The notes: generated by a model not told the origin, from the letters alone. A stretch of 64,000 nt of DNA from Modestobacter italicus (GCF_000306785.1 NC_017955.1:2542001-2606000), one strand, 5' to 3'; positions 1-14,525 are shown, numbered from the stretch's first letter. Made by a program: numbers and translations.

Positions 1-2
1 GG

Positions 3-983
3 TCACTGCTCCGGACGGCGTTCGGGATAGGAGAAGGGCGGGGAGGAGACGTCGTCCAGGGCGGTGACGATCGCCGGGGGCAGCCGCACCCCGTCGGCGT
101 CCAGCGCGGCCTGCAGCTGCTGCGCGGTGCGGGCGCCCACGATCGGCGCGACGACGCCGGGGCGGTCGTGCAGCCAGGCCAGCGCCACCCCCAGCGGCGT
201 CGTCCCGAGGCCCTCGGCGGCGGTGATCACCGCCTCCACCACCCGGTCGGCGGTGGTCGAGCGCAGCCGGTCGATGAACCCCTGCCACTGCGGGGAGGCA
301 CCCCGGGAGTCCGCGGGGGTGCTGTGCCGGTACTTGCCGGTGAGCAGGCCGCGGCCCAGCGGTGACCACGGCAGCAGGCCGAGCCCCAGGGCCTCGGCGG
401 CGGGCACCACCTCCCGCTCGACGCCGCGCTGCAGCAGCGAGTACTCGACCTGGGTGCTCACGATGGGGGTGCGGCCGGGCCAGGCCCGCTGCCAGGTGGC
501 GGCGTGGGCGGTCTGCCAGCCGGAGAAGTTGCTGATCCCGATGTACCGGGCCCGGCCCGAGCTCACCGCCTGGTCGCAGGCGGCCAGCGTCTCCTCCAGC
601 GGGGTCGCGTCGTCCCAGGCGTGCAGCTGCCACAGGTCGACGTGGTCCAGCCCCAGCCGCTCCAGCGAGGCGTCCAGCGCGGCCAGCAGGTGGCCGCGGG
701 AGGCGCCGCGGCCCATCGGCCCGGGCGCGGTGCGGCCGACGGCCTTGGTCGCGACCAGCACGTGGTCGCGGGGGACGACGTCGGCCAGCAGCCGCCCGAG
801 GGTCCGCTCGCTCTCCCCGTCGGCGTAGACGTCGGCGGTGTCGACCAGCGTGCCGCCGGCGTCGACGAAGGCGGTGAGCTGCATCGCGGCCTCGTCCTCG
901 TCGGTGTCCCGGCCCCAGGTCATGGTGCCCAGACCGAGCCGCGAGACGACCAGGCCGCTGCGCCCGAGCGCCCGCTGTTCCAC
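3..983 (-). CDS. Aldo/keto reductase
   Basis: A 326-aa NADPH-dependent oxidoreductase of the aldo/keto reductase family, reducing an unidentified carbonyl substrate in the cytosol. The N-terminus (LGRSGLVVSRLGLGTMTWG) is the first strand of the TIM barrel. The catalytic tetrad is visible as Asp in VDTADVY, Tyr in the same motif, Lys in ATKAVG and His in QLHAWD. The C-terminal NADP-binding segment PIVGARTAQQL is intact, so the protein is full length. It starts with GTG, without a Shine-Dalgarno sequence but with a TAGGTT hexamer 8 nt upstream. It is divergent from uppP and has no operon partner inside the window. Confidence 0.93.
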   Translation of the reverse strand: MEQRALGRSGLVVSRLGLGTMTWGRDTDEDEAAMQLTAFVDAGGTLVDTADVYADGESERTLGRLLADVVPRDHVLVATKAVGRTAPGPMGRGASRGHLLAALDASLERLGLDHVDLWQLHAWDDATPLEETLAACDQAVSSGRARYIGISNFSGWQTAHAATWQRAWPGRTPIVSTQVEYSLLQRGVEREVVPAAEALGLGLLPWSPLGRGLLTGKYRHSTPADSRGASPQWQGFIDRLRSTTADRVVEAVITAAEGLGTTPLGVALAWLHDRPGVVAPIVGARTAQQLQAALDADGVRLPPAIVTALDDVSSPPFSYPERRPEQ

Positions 984-991
984 GACTGCCC

Positions 992-997
992 AACCTA
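992..997 (-). promoter_or_regulatory. -10 hexamer of the aldo/keto reductase gene
   Basis: TAGGTT on the minus strand ends 8 nt before the GTG start, implying a leaderless or near-leaderless transcript. No clear -35 is seen. Confidence 0.5.
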
Positions 998-1071
998 CCG
1001 TCGCCCCGGTCGTGACCCGGGCAACGCCGGGTGCTCCCGGGCGTCGCCGGGCCGGGCCCAGGTCGCGGCTC

Positions 1072-1077
1072 TAGGGT
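1072..1077 (+). promoter_or_regulatory. -10 hexamer upstream of uppP
   Basis: TAGGGT lies 7 nt before a GTG at 1085 that opens an 18-codon ORF ending 2 nt before the preferred uppP start, so transcription probably begins near 1085. Confidence 0.45.
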
Positions 1078-1084
1078 GCCCGTC

Positions 1085-1141
1085 GTGCAACCGACCCCCT
1101 CGTGCCCCGCCTCCCCGCCGACGATGCGGCGGGTGGGCTGA
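1085..1141 (+). CDS. Possible 18-codon leader ORF before uppP
   Basis: A GTG-initiated ORF encoding MQPTPSCPASPPTMRRVG. Its start is placed exactly where a leaderless transcript from the TAGGGT hexamer at 1072-1077 would begin, and its TGA ends 2 nt before the GTG at 1144. That spacing would allow termination-reinitiation onto uppP, which has no good Shine-Dalgarno sequence of its own. There is no homology evidence; it may be chance. Confidence 0.25.
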   Translation: MQPTPSCPASPPTMRRVG

Positions 1142-1143
1142 CC

Positions 1144-1962
1144 GTGGGGTGGTTCGAAGCCGTCGTCCTCGGCCTGGTCCAGGGCCTCACCGAGTTCCTG
1201 CCGATCTCCTCCAGCGCCCACCTGCGGATCGTCGGGTCGGCCTTTGGCTGGGACGACCCGGGCGCGGCGTTCACCGCGATCACCCAGATCGGCACCGAGT
1301 TCGCCGTCCTCCTCTACTACCGGAAGAAGATCGGCCGGATCATCGGCACCTGGCTGCGGGCGCTGCGCGACCCGGCGCTGCGCAGCGACCCGGACGCCCG
1401 GATGGGCTGGCTGATCATCATCGGCAGCATCCCGATCGTCGTCCTCGGGCTGCTGTTCCAGGACCAGATCGAGTCGACCTTCCGCGACCTGCGGATCATC
1501 GCCATCGCCCTCGTGGTGTTCTCGCTGATCCTGTTCTGGGCCGACCGGGTCGGCGGCACCCGCCGCGAGCTGCCCGACCTGACCGTCAAGCACGGCCTGG
1601 TGTTCGGGCTGGCGCAGGCGATGGCGCTGATCCCCGGCGTCTCCCGGTCCGGCGGCACGATCACCGCCGGCCGGTTCCTCGGCTACTCGCGCTCCGCCGC
1701 CGCTGACTACTCGTTCCTGCTGGCCATCCCCGCGGTGCTCGGCTCGGGGTTCTTCCAGGTGGTCGAGTCGCTGGACAGCGGGGTCGACTGGGGGCCGACG
1801 ATCCTGGCGACCGTCATCGCCTTCGGCGTCGGGCTGGTGGTCATCTCCTGGCTGCTGCGCTACCTCACCCGGGGCAGCTTCACGCCGTTCGTCGTCTACC
1901 GCGTCGTGCTGGGGCTGCTGCTGCTCGCGCTGGTCGGCGCCGGCGTCCTCGACCCCACCTGA
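1144..1962 (+). CDS. uppP: Undecaprenyl-diphosphatase UppP (BacA family)
   Basis: An integral membrane phosphatase that dephosphorylates undecaprenyl diphosphate to recycle the lipid carrier for peptidoglycan synthesis and that confers bacitracin tolerance. The 272-aa product shows the family signatures QGLTEFLPISSSAHL near residues 13-27, containing the catalytic Glu and His, and IPGVSRSGGT with the catalytic Arg. At least seven hydrophobic helices follow. I chose GTG at 1144 because the family normally begins a few residues before AVVLGLVQG; an in-frame GTG at 1102 would add 14 atypical residues. A repeated hairpin follows directly after the stop. Confidence 0.93.
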   Translation: MGWFEAVVLGLVQGLTEFLPISSSAHLRIVGSAFGWDDPGAAFTAITQIGTEFAVLLYYRKKIGRIIGTWLRALRDPALRSDPDARMGWLIIIGSIPIVVLGLLFQDQIESTFRDLRIIAIALVVFSLILFWADRVGGTRRELPDLTVKHGLVFGLAQAMALIPGVSRSGGTITAGRFLGYSRSAAADYSFLLAIPAVLGSGFFQVVESLDSGVDWGPTILATVIAFGVGLVVISWLLRYLTRGSFTPFVVYRVVLGLLLLALVGAGVLDPT

Positions 1963-2024
1963 CGAGGGACCCTGCTGCCCCCCCACCACTCGCGAGCTCG
2001 CGGCGGGCCCCTGCAGCAGGGCCG
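1963..2024 (+). repeat. Dispersed hairpin element, copy 1
   Basis: Begins directly after the uppP stop. The outer stem pairs GGACCCTGCTGC with GCAGCAGGGCC, enclosing a C-rich strand, CCACCACTCGCGAGCTCGCGG and GGGCCCCT. The same layout occurs at 14461-14525 and 41584-41643 with different but still complementary stem bases. It could act as a 3' processing or termination hairpin for uppP, but has no U tract. Confidence 0.7.
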
Positions 2025-2030
2025 TAGGGT
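2025..2030 (+). promoter_or_regulatory. -10 hexamer of the histidine phosphatase gene
   Basis: TAGGGT ends 6 nt before the GTG at 2037, directly after the hairpin element, so upstream termination and new initiation are back to back. Confidence 0.55.
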
Positions 2031-2036
2031 CGAGCG

Positions 2037-2738
2037 GTGACCACCGTCATCCTGCTCAGGCACGGCCGGACGACGGCCAACACCGCCGGTGTGCTCGCCG
2101 GCTGGACCCCGGGGGTCCAGCTCGACGAGGCCGGCCAGGCCCAGGTGCAGGCGGTGGCGCAGCGGCTGGCCGGCGTGCCGCTGGCCGCGGTGGTGAGCAG
2201 CCCGCTGGAGCGTTGCCGGCAGACCGCCGGCGCCGTGGTCGCCGACCGCGACCTGGAGCTGCAGACCGACGACCGGCTCGGCGAGGCCCGCTACGGCGAC
2301 TGGACCGGCCGGCCGATCAAGGAGCTGGCCAAGGAGCCGCTGTGGAAGGTCGTGCAGCAGCACCCCTCCGCGGCCGTCTTCCCCGGCCCGGAGGGGGAGG
2401 GGCTGGCGCAGACCCAGGCCCGCGCGGTCGCCGCCGTCCGGGAGTGGAACGTGAAGCTCGGGCCGGACGCGGTGTGGCTGGCCTGCAGCCACGGTGACGT
2501 GATCAAGGCGGTGCTGGCCGACGCCTTCGGCATGCACCTGGACGCCTTCCAGCGGATCGTCGTCGACCCGGCGTCGATCTCGGTCGTCACGTACACCGAC
2601 ACCCGGCCGTTCGTGGCCCGGGTCAACGACACCGGTGGGGACGTCGCCGCCCTCATCCCGCCGAAGAAGAAGCGCGGACGCCGCAGGCCCTCCTCCGACG
2701 CCGTCGTCGGCGGCGGCGCGGGCTCCGGCGCCGCGTAA
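2037..2738 (+). CDS. Histidine phosphatase, MSMEG_4193 family
   Basis: A 233-aa member of the phosphoglycerate-mutase-like histidine phosphatase superfamily, of the actinobacterial subfamily typified by MSMEG_4193. The phosphohistidine motif LLRHGRTTAN is at residues 5-14, the second conserved Arg lies in SSPLERCRQTA, and the second catalytic His is in ACSHGDVIKA. The C-terminus is a Lys/Arg-rich then Gly-rich tail. The substrate is unknown; phosphomutase names for this family are predictions. It is followed within 10 nt by DUF3090 and then the SCO1664-type protein, a trio that usually stays together in actinobacteria, often near mshC, which lies 4.5 kb downstream here. Confidence 0.9.
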   Translation: MTTVILLRHGRTTANTAGVLAGWTPGVQLDEAGQAQVQAVAQRLAGVPLAAVVSSPLERCRQTAGAVVADRDLELQTDDRLGEARYGDWTGRPIKELAKEPLWKVVQQHPSAAVFPGPEGEGLAQTQARAVAAVREWNVKLGPDAVWLACSHGDVIKAVLADAFGMHLDAFQRIVVDPASISVVTYTDTRPFVARVNDTGGDVAALIPPKKKRGRRRPSSDAVVGGGAGSGAA

Positions 2739-2741
2739 CCT
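2736..2741 (+). promoter_or_regulatory. -10 hexamer of the DUF3090 gene
   Basis: TAACCT overlaps the TAA stop of the preceding gene and ends 6 nt before GTG 2748. The context TAACCTGATCCCGTG closely matches the dop start region at 21374 (TAACCTGAGCCCATG). Confidence 0.5.
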
Positions 2742-2747
2742 GATCCC

Positions 2748-3299
2748 GTGCCACGTCAGGTCTTCCTCTTCGACCGTCCCAGCCGGTTCGTCGCCGGTAC
2801 CGTGGGCCAGCCCGGTGACCGCACCTTCTACCTGCAGGCCTCCGACGAAGCAGGCCGCACGATCAGCGTGGCGCTGGAGAAGTCCCAGGTCCAGGTGCTC
2901 GCCGACCGGATGAGCGAGCTGCTCGACGAGGTGGCCAACCGCGCCACCGTCGTCGTCCCGCCCGACGCCGACGTCGACGACCTCGAGCCGCTGACCGCGC
3001 CGGTCGACGAGGAGTTCCGGGTCGCCGCGATGGGCCTGGCCTGGGACGGCGAGGCCGACGCCGTCGTCGTCGAGGCCGTCGCCGCCGGCGAGGAGCCCAT
3101 CGAGGAGGACGCGATCCTCTCCGACAGCGACGAGGGCCCCGACGCGCTGCGGGTGACGATCACCCCGGTCGCCGCCCGGGCCTTCGTGGCCCGCGCCCGC
3201 CGGGTGATCGCCGCCGGCCGGCCGGCCTGCCCGCTGTGCTCCATGCCGCTGGACCCGGCCGGTCACGTCTGCCCGCGGCAGAACGGCTACCGCCGCTGA
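2748..3299 (+). CDS. DUF3090 family protein
   Basis: A 183-aa actinobacterial protein of unknown function, recognised by the opening PRQVFLFDRPSRFVAGTVG and by its place between the MSMEG_4193-type phosphatase and the SCO1664-type protein. It ends in a small zinc-ribbon-like segment with CPLC and a further Cys (HVCPRQNGYRR), so metal binding is plausible. The middle is acidic. It probably acts with its two neighbours, since the three are syntenic, but no activity can be assigned from sequence. Confidence 0.9.
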   Translation: MPRQVFLFDRPSRFVAGTVGQPGDRTFYLQASDEAGRTISVALEKSQVQVLADRMSELLDEVANRATVVVPPDADVDDLEPLTAPVDEEFRVAAMGLAWDGEADAVVVEAVAAGEEPIEEDAILSDSDEGPDALRVTITPVAARAFVARARRVIAAGRPACPLCSMPLDPAGHVCPRQNGYRR

Positions 3300-3315
3300 G
3301 CCGGCGGCCGCCACC

Positions 3316-4170
3316 ATGAGCGCCCCCGAGCCCGGCCCCCGGCCCGACGACGAGCTCCTCGACAGCGACCTCGACGACGAGCTCGAGTACGAGGACGACG
3401 ACGAGGACGTCCGCGAGCTGGACGTGACCGCCCTCGACCACGGCGACCGTCGCGCCCCCGCCGACCGCGCGGAGATCGACACGCTGCTGCGCGAGGGCGA
3501 GCTGGACATGGAGGGCCGGCTGCTCGACGCCAGCAACGTCACGCTGGTCGGCGCCGTGCGCACCGAGACGCTGGCGGCGACCTGCGTCTACAAGCCGGTG
3601 GCGGGCGAGCGGCCGCTGTGGGACTTCCCCGACGGCACCCTGGCCGGCCGCGAGATCAGCGCCCACCTGGTGTCCGAGGCGACCGGCTGGTCGGTGGTGC
3701 CGCCGACGGTGCTCCGCGACGGGCCGTACGGGCGCGGCATGGTGCAGCTGTGGATGGACGCCGACCCGAGCGTCGACCTGGCCGAGTTCGTCCGCCGCGA
3801 CGACCCGGGGCTGCGCCAGATGGCCGTGTTCGACGCGGTGGTCAACAACGCCGACCGCAAGGGCGGCCACATCATCCCGATGCCCGACGGGCACGTGTAC
3901 GGCGTCGACCACGGCATCTGCTTCTCCGTCGACCCGAAGCTGCGCACCCTGTTGTGGCGCTGGGCCGGCCGGCCGCTGTTGCTGGAGCACCTGGCCGTGC
4001 TCGAGCGGCTGGCCGAGGACCTGCGCGGCGACCTGGGGGAGCAGCTGCACGAGCACCTCACCCGCCGGGAGGTGCGGCGCACCCAGCAGCGCGTCGAGGC
4101 CCTGCTGCGCACCCAGCTGCACCCGCAGCCCAGTGGCGACTGGCCCGCGCTGCCATGGCCGCCCTTCTGA
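3316..4170 (+). CDS. SCO1664 family protein (PI3/4-kinase-like fold)
   Basis: A 284-aa protein of the SCO1664 family. The first 40 residues are a highly acidic stretch (repeated Asp/Glu). The core resembles the phosphatidylinositol 3/4-kinase-like fold: a conserved Lys in CVYKPV, the catalytic-loop-like NNADRKGGHI and the metal-binding-like GVDHGICF. No substrate is known, and lipid kinase activity should not be assumed. It starts with ATG 16 nt after the DUF3090 gene and likely shares its transcript. Confidence 0.85.
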   Translation: MSAPEPGPRPDDELLDSDLDDELEYEDDDEDVRELDVTALDHGDRRAPADRAEIDTLLREGELDMEGRLLDASNVTLVGAVRTETLAATCVYKPVAGERPLWDFPDGTLAGREISAHLVSEATGWSVVPPTVLRDGPYGRGMVQLWMDADPSVDLAEFVRRDDPGLRQMAVFDAVVNNADRKGGHIIPMPDGHVYGVDHGICFSVDPKLRTLLWRWAGRPLLLEHLAVLERLAEDLRGDLGEQLHEHLTRREVRRTQQRVEALLRTQLHPQPSGDWPALPWPPF

Positions 4171-4480
4171 GCAGTGCCCATGGTCATCCTCCGGATGACA
4201 CCGCGGCCAGGAGCCGTCCCCGGTCGCCGCTGAGCCGTTGCCGCCGCTCGATCGCGGGAGCCTCCGGCCCCCACTCCTCCCGGCGAGCCGCTCCGCGGCC
4301 ACCGCGGCCAGGAGCCGTCCCCGGCCGCCGCTGAGCCGTTGCCGCCGCTCGATCGCGGGAGCCTCCGGCCCCCACTCCTCCCGGCGAGCCGCTTCGCGGC
4401 GACGGTGGGCACGCTTCCGGCCTCGGCGGTCGTGCCTCATCTCTTGCTGGTGCCTGAGGCTCGCTGACAGGGTTCCGGGG
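4171..4480. other. Intergenic stretch of 310 bp
   Basis: No gene. It is dominated by two tandem copies of a 101-bp unit (4201-4402). The remainder before the VOC gene holds no recognisable promoter or terminator. Confidence 0.7.
4201..4402. repeat. Tandem duplication, 2 x 101 bp
   Basis: Units 4201-4301 and 4302-4402 differ at about three positions. Each begins CCGCGGCCAGGAGCCGTCC and contains CTCGATCGCGGGAGCCTCCGG. Near identity indicates a recent duplication or ongoing homogenisation. Long open frames across it on both strands are an effect of GC content, not evidence of coding. Confidence 0.9.
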
Positions 4481-6363
<1,883 letters not shown>

Positions 6364-7080
6364 TCAGTCCAGGGAGACGGCGGCCAGCAGCTCTTGCGCC
6401 CGGTCGGCGTCCCCGTCGACGGTGACGGCGGTCAGCGGGAGGCGCCGCCAGACGGCCAGCAGCAGGTCGCCGGCCGGGCCGGTGAGGGTGGCCACCGGGA
6501 GGTCGCCCGATCCGGCGAAGAGCCGGCGCTCGGCGTCGGCGTCGACGGCGTGGAGGACCACCGGCTCGGCCCCGGCCGGCGGGCCGTCGGGCAGGGCGCC
6601 GGGGACCATGACCTCCAGCCACTCGTCGAGCCCGTCCAGCCCCACGTCGGCGCCGATGGGGGTGACCTCGTCGAGCACCTGCTCGGCGTCGACCCGGTGC
6701 ACCGTGGCCTCCTGGGCCTGCCGGCGCAGCGCGAAGGCGACGTCCTGCCGGGGCGCCCAGGTCCACACCCGGTCGGTGGGCGCCGCCCCGTCCAGCGCGT
6801 CCTCCAGGGCCCGGGCGTGGTCGGCGGAGAACGCCAGCAGCGCGTCGTCGGCCGGCCGCACCGGCTCGGGGTACCCGGCCGGGGAGGGGGCCCGGGTGCG
6901 GACCAGCCAGCCCCAGAAGTGCTGCACCTCGGCCAGGTGCCACACCAGGTCGGCGAGGTCCCAGTCCGGGCAGCCGGGCACCCGCGCCCGCCAGCCGTGC
7001 CGGGTGCGCGCGGCGCCGGCCGCCGCGGCGAAGCGGGCGTTCGCCGCGCGCAGGACCTGCAGGTGCTCCTCGGGTGCCAC
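6364..7080 (-). CDS. Maleylpyruvate isomerase family mycothiol-dependent enzyme
   Basis: A 238-aa protein of the DinB-like/MDMPI family, whose studied members use mycothiol as cofactor and bind a divalent metal through three His. Candidate ligands are the His in [13 protein letters not shown] and in [11 protein letters not shown]. The C-terminal domain ([22 protein letters not shown]) is the standard second MDMPI domain. The GTG start has a good GGAGGAGGGG Shine-Dalgarno sequence. It is divergent from mshC, which makes mycothiol, so the neighbourhood fits the cofactor. Actual substrate unknown. Confidence 0.85.
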   Translation of the reverse strand: MAPEEHLQVLRAANARFAAAAGAARTRHGWRARVPGCPDWDLADLVWHLAEVQHFWGWLVRTRAPSPAGYPEPVRPADDALLAFSADHARALEDALDGAAPTDRVWTWAPRQDVAFALRRQAQEATVHRVDAEQVLDEVTPIGADVGLDGLDEWLEVMVPGALPDGPPAGAEPVVLHAVDADAERRLFAGSGDLPVATLTGPAGDLLLAVWRRLPLTAVTVDGDADRAQELLAAVSLD

Positions 7081-7168
7081 GGGCGTCCCCTCCTCCGACG
7101 GTCGGGCCCACGCTAGGGGAGGGGGGTGACGCGATCGGGTGCCCGTGCCCGCTGTCGGCGTCCGGAAC

Positions 7169-7174
7169 TACGCT
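7169..7174 (+). promoter_or_regulatory. -10 hexamer of mshC
   Basis: TACGCT ends 7 nt before GTG 7182. It supports that start over upstream in-frame codons. Confidence 0.55.
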
Positions 7175-7181
7175 CCTTGAC

Positions 7182-8465
7182 GTGCTCTCCTGGCCCGCCC
7201 CGCTGCTCCCGACCCTGCCCGGTGCCGGCCCGGCTCTCCGGTTGTTCGACACCGCGCGCGGTGAGGTGGTCGAGACCACCCCGGGCCGCACGGCCCGGAT
7301 GTACGTCTGCGGCATCACCCCCTACGACGCCACCCACCTCGGCCACGCCGCCACCTACCTGGCCTTCGACCTGGTCAACCGGGTGTGGCGGGACGCCCGG
7401 CACGCCGTGCACTACGTGCAGAACGTCACCGACGTCGACGACCCGCTGTTCGAGCGCGCCGACCGCGACGGCGAGGACTGGATCGTGCTCGGCATGCGCG
7501 AGACCGCGCTGTTCCGGGAGGACATGACGGCGCTGCGGGTGCTGCCGCCGGAGGACTACGTCGGCGCGGTGGAGGCGATCCCGCGGATCGTCGCGCACGT
7601 CGAGTCGCTCTGGGACGCCGGGCTGGCCTACCCGCTCGACGACGGCACCGGCGACGTCTACCACGACGTCGCCCAGGCACCCGGGTTCGGCGCCGAGTCC
7701 GGCTACGACGAGGCGACCATGCTGCGGCTGTCCGCCGAGCGCGGCGGCGACCCCGACCGGCCGGGCAAGCGCAACCGGCTCGACCCGCTGCTGTGGCGCG
7801 GCGCCCGCGACGGCGAGCCCAGCTGGCCCGGCCCCCGCGGGGTCGCCGGCCGGCCGGGCTGGCACATCGAGTGCGCCACCATCGCGCTGGACACGATCGG
7901 CACCGGCTTCGACGTCCAGGGCGGGGGCAGCGACCTGGTGTTCCCGCACCACGAGTACTCCGCCGTCCACGCCGAGGCGCTCACCGCCACCAAGCCCTTC
8001 GCCCAGGCCTACGTGCACGCCGCGATGATCGGGCTGGACGGGGAGAAGATGAGCAAGAGCCGGGGCAACCTGGTCTTCGTCTCCCGGCTCCGCGGCGAGG
8101 GCGTCGACCCGATGGGGATCCGGCTGGCGCTGCTGTCCGGGCACTACCGCACCGACCGGGCCTGGACGCCGGACCTGCTCGACACCGCGCTGCAGCGGCT
8201 GGACACCTGGCGCCGCGCGGTGTCCCTGCCCCTCGGCGCGCCCGCCGGCCCGGTGCTGGCCGCGGTGCGCGAGCGGCTGGCCGACGACCTTGACACCCCG
8301 GGCGCGATCGCCGTCGTCGACGCCTGGGCCGCGGCGAGCCTGGCCGAGGCCCGGTCGGGCAGCGGCACGCCCGCCGCCGAGGCGACCGACGACTGGGACG
8401 AGCAGTCCCCGGCGGTGGTCCGCGACCTCGTGGACTCGCTGCTGGGCATCGCGCTGGCGCCGTGA
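7182..8465 (+). CDS. mshC: L-cysteine:GlcN-Ins ligase MshC (mycothiol synthesis)
   Basis: Catalyses ATP-dependent ligation of cysteine to glucosaminyl-inositol, the third committed step of mycothiol synthesis. The 427-aa product is a cysteinyl-tRNA-synthetase paralogue: [13 protein letters not shown] (residues 43-55) holds the first zinc Cys and the HIGH-type motif, [10 protein letters not shown] the second zinc Cys, [14 protein letters not shown] the zinc His, and EKMSKSRGN the KMSKS loop. It lacks the anticodon-binding domain of true CysRS, and the opening [13 protein letters not shown] is typical of MshC. GTG 7182 is used. The end overlaps dgt by GTGA, suggesting coupled translation. Confidence 0.96.
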   Translation: MLSWPAPLLPTLPGAGPALRLFDTARGEVVETTPGRTARMYVCGITPYDATHLGHAATYLAFDLVNRVWRDARHAVHYVQNVTDVDDPLFERADRDGEDWIVLGMRETALFREDMTALRVLPPEDYVGAVEAIPRIVAHVESLWDAGLAYPLDDGTGDVYHDVAQAPGFGAESGYDEATMLRLSAERGGDPDRPGKRNRLDPLLWRGARDGEPSWPGPRGVAGRPGWHIECATIALDTIGTGFDVQGGGSDLVFPHHEYSAVHAEALTATKPFAQAYVHAAMIGLDGEKMSKSRGNLVFVSRLRGEGVDPMGIRLALLSGHYRTDRAWTPDLLDTALQRLDTWRRAVSLPLGAPAGPVLAAVRERLADDLDTPGAIAVVDAWAAASLAEARSGSGTPAAEATDDWDEQSPAVVRDLVDSLLGIALAP

Positions 8466-9502
8466 GCGGCGCCTTCCGGCTGGCCGACCGCGCGGCCCGG
8501 GAGCGCGCGGAGGAGCAGCTCGCGCTGGCCGCCGCCCGCTCGGCGCGGACCCGCGGTCGCGCCCGGCCGGAGCCGGAGGACCAGTTGCGCACGGCCTACG
8601 AGCGGGACCGCGACCGGATCCTGCACGCGAAGGCGTTCCGCCGGCTCAAGCACAAGACGCAGGTCTTCCTGCACCCCGACGGCGACCACTTCGTCACCCG
8701 GCTCACGCACACCCTGCAGGTCACCCAGGTGGCCCGGTCGCTGGCCACCGCGCTGTCGCTGAACGAGACGCTGGCCGAGGCGATCGCGCTGGCCCACGAC
8801 GTCGGCCACTCGCCGTTCGGCCACATCGGCGAGGAGGCGCTGGACCCCTACGTCGCGGGCGGCTGGCACCACGCCGCCCAGGGAGTGCGCATCGTCGAGG
8901 TCCTGGAGGACCTCAACCTCACCTGGGAGGTCCGCGACGGGGTGCGGGCGCACAGCTGGAAGATCACCCCGCCGCCGTCCACCCGGGAGGGGGAGTGCGT
9001 GCGGTACGCCGACCGGATCGGCTACCTCTCCCACGACGCGCTGGACGCCGTCCGGGCCGGGGTGCTGCGGGTCGGGGACCTGCCCGCCCGCACCCGCACC
9101 GTCTTCGGCGACCCGGGCAGCGCGATGGTCGGGTCGATGATCGACGCGGTGGTCGCGGGCACCCTGTCGCCGGCCAACACCGGCGGCGCGGTGGTCATGG
9201 CCCCGGACGCACTGGAGGCGATGGCCGAGCTGCGGGCGTTCATGTTCGCCCGGGTCTACGAGTCCGACACCGCGGCCGGGCAGAAGAACGTGGCCATCGA
9301 CGTCATCCGCCGGCTGGTCGACCACCACCTCGCGCACCCCGAGCTCATCCCCGCCAGCTATCGGGACACCGAGGCCGACGCGGTCACCCAGGTCGTGGAC
9401 TACGTGACCGGGATGACCGACCGGTTCGCGCTGGCCACGCACGACCGGCTGTTCGACGACACCGCCTCGCTCCGGATGCGCCCGCTGCTGGTCACGCCGT
9501 AG
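8462..9502 (+). CDS. dgt: Deoxyguanosinetriphosphate triphosphohydrolase-like protein
   Basis: A 346-aa HD-domain dNTP triphosphohydrolase, splitting dNTPs to nucleoside and tripolyphosphate and so affecting nucleotide pools. Metal-binding motifs are [27 protein letters not shown] and the Asp of [12 protein letters not shown]. The N-terminus has the basic [20 protein letters not shown] typical of dGTPases. It overlaps mshC by 4 nt and ends at a strong palindromic terminator. Confidence 0.92.
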   Translation: MSGAFRLADRAARERAEEQLALAAARSARTRGRARPEPEDQLRTAYERDRDRILHAKAFRRLKHKTQVFLHPDGDHFVTRLTHTLQVTQVARSLATALSLNETLAEAIALAHDVGHSPFGHIGEEALDPYVAGGWHHAAQGVRIVEVLEDLNLTWEVRDGVRAHSWKITPPPSTREGECVRYADRIGYLSHDALDAVRAGVLRVGDLPARTRTVFGDPGSAMVGSMIDAVVAGTLSPANTGGAVVMAPDALEAMAELRAFMFARVYESDTAAGQKNVAIDVIRRLVDHHLAHPELIPASYRDTEADAVTQVVDYVTGMTDRFALATHDRLFDDTASLRMRPLLVTP

Positions 9503-9530
9503 CTGCGCTGCCCGCCCCGGGGACGAGAAC

Positions 9531-9573
9531 GGGCTGGGCGGTGCCATCCGGATCGGATGACACCGCCCAGCCC
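9531..9573. terminator. 43-nt near-perfect palindrome, bidirectional terminator
   Basis: GGGCTGGGCGGTG with CATCCG pairs across a 3-nt centre with the mirror arm ending CACCGCCCAGCCC; only one mismatch is seen in about 20 pairs. It lies between the convergent dgt and PAC2 genes and would serve both transcripts despite lacking a U tract. Confidence 0.8.
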
Positions 9574-9592
9574 GAGCTGATCACCGGTCGCC

Positions 9593-10456
9593 TCAGCTGG
9601 GGGAGGAGCCCCGCCGGCGGAGGTACCGCTCGAACTCCTTGGCGATCTGGTCGCCGTTGGCCTGGGAGAGGTCGCTCTGGGTGGCCCGCTCCTCCAGGGA
9701 GCGCACGTACTCGACGACCTCGTCGTCCTCGCCGGCCATCTCGTCGACGGTCTTGACCCACTCGTCGGCCTGCTGGGGCAGCGTGCCCAGCGGCACGGTC
9801 ACCTCCAGCACCTCCTCGACCCGGGTCAGCAGCGCCACGGTGGCCCGCGGCGACGGCGGCTGGGAGACGTAGTGCGGGACGGCGGCCCAGAAGCTCACCG
9901 CGGGCAGGCCGGCCTGCACGCAGGCGTCGGCGAAGACGCCGAGGATGCCGGTCGGCCCCTCGTAGCGCGAGGTCTCCACCCCCCACTGGGCGGCGGACTC
10001 GGCGTCGTAGGCCGACCCGCTCACCGGGGTGGGCCGGGTGTGCGGCGTGTCGGCCAGCAGCGCGCCGAGGGCGACGACGGTGGTCACGCCGAGGTCCTGG
10101 CACAGCTCGATGAGCTCGTCGCAGAAGCTGCGCCAGCGCATGTTCGGCTCGATGCCGCGGATCAGCACGACGTGCCGGTCGCTGCCGGGGGGCTTGGTCA
10201 CCGAGATCCGGGTGGTCGGCCACTCGATGCGCCGGGTGACGCCGTCGACCAGGGAGACGGTGGGGCGGTTGACCTGGAAGTCGTAGTAGTCCTCGGGGTC
10301 CAGCGCCGCGAGCAGGTCGGCGTCCCAGATGAGCTCCAGGTGCTCGACCGCGTCGGTGGCGGCGTCCCCGGCGTCGTTCCACCCCTCGAATGCGACCACG
10401 ACCACCGGGTCGTCCAGCTCGGGCAGGTCGTCTGCGACGGACTTGGGATCGATCAC
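9593..10456 (-). CDS. PAC2 family protein
   Basis: A 287-aa member of the PAC2 (proteasome assembly chaperone-like) family found in archaea, eukaryotes and proteasome-bearing actinobacteria. Diagnostic stretches are VVVAFEGWNDAGDAAT near residue 20, RGIEPNMRWRSFCDE and GALLADTPHTRP. The bacterial members' role in 20S assembly is not established, so function is inferred only from fold. It starts with GTG, 6 nt after TAGGCT, and is divergent from metH. Confidence 0.88.
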   Translation of the reverse strand: MIDPKSVADDLPELDDPVVVVAFEGWNDAGDAATDAVEHLELIWDADLLAALDPEDYYDFQVNRPTVSLVDGVTRRIEWPTTRISVTKPPGSDRHVVLIRGIEPNMRWRSFCDELIELCQDLGVTTVVALGALLADTPHTRPTPVSGSAYDAESAAQWGVETSRYEGPTGILGVFADACVQAGLPAVSFWAAVPHYVSQPPSPRATVALLTRVEEVLEVTVPLGTLPQQADEWVKTVDEMAGEDDEVVEYVRSLEERATQSDLSQANGDQIAKEFERYLRRRGSSPS

Positions 10457-10462
10457 CTGACG

Positions 10463-10468
10463 AGCCTA
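10463..10468 (-). promoter_or_regulatory. -10 hexamer of the PAC2 gene
   Basis: TAGGCT on the minus strand, 6 nt before the GTG start. Confidence 0.5.
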
Positions 10469-10644
10469 CGTCGATCCGGCCGCCCGGCTGCTGCTGCGGG
10501 CGGGCGGGTTGGGGGGCTGGACGGGAAGTGGGACCATGGGAGCGCTGTTCGAGGACGACGAGGCGCAGCGGCCCGTCGGAGTTGCCAGGGCCCTGGCGCC
10601 GGACGCCTCTGTGACCGTGCCCGACCGACGCCCGAGGACCTCCC

Positions 10645-14460
<3,816 letters not shown>

Positions 14461-14525
14461 ACGGAAGGACCCCCGTGCCCCCCACGCCTCGCTCCGCTCG
14501 CCGCGGGCCCCTGCACGGGGGCCGG
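14461..14525 (+). repeat. Dispersed hairpin element, copy 2
   Basis: Directly after the metH stop. GGACCCCCGTGC pairs with GCACGGGGGCC, enclosing CCACGCCTCGCTCCGCTCGC and GGGCCCCT. Same architecture as copies at 1963 and 41584, with compensatory stem changes. Confidence 0.7.

Noticed and set aside
10457..10644. Cobalamin or S-adenosylhomocysteine riboswitch before metH
   Set aside because: Fragments such as CTCTGTGACCG and GAGGACCTCCC faintly recall B12-box elements, and GGGAGCGCTG recalls the SAH aptamer, but the conserved cores and their spacing are missing. A covariance search would be needed to revive it.
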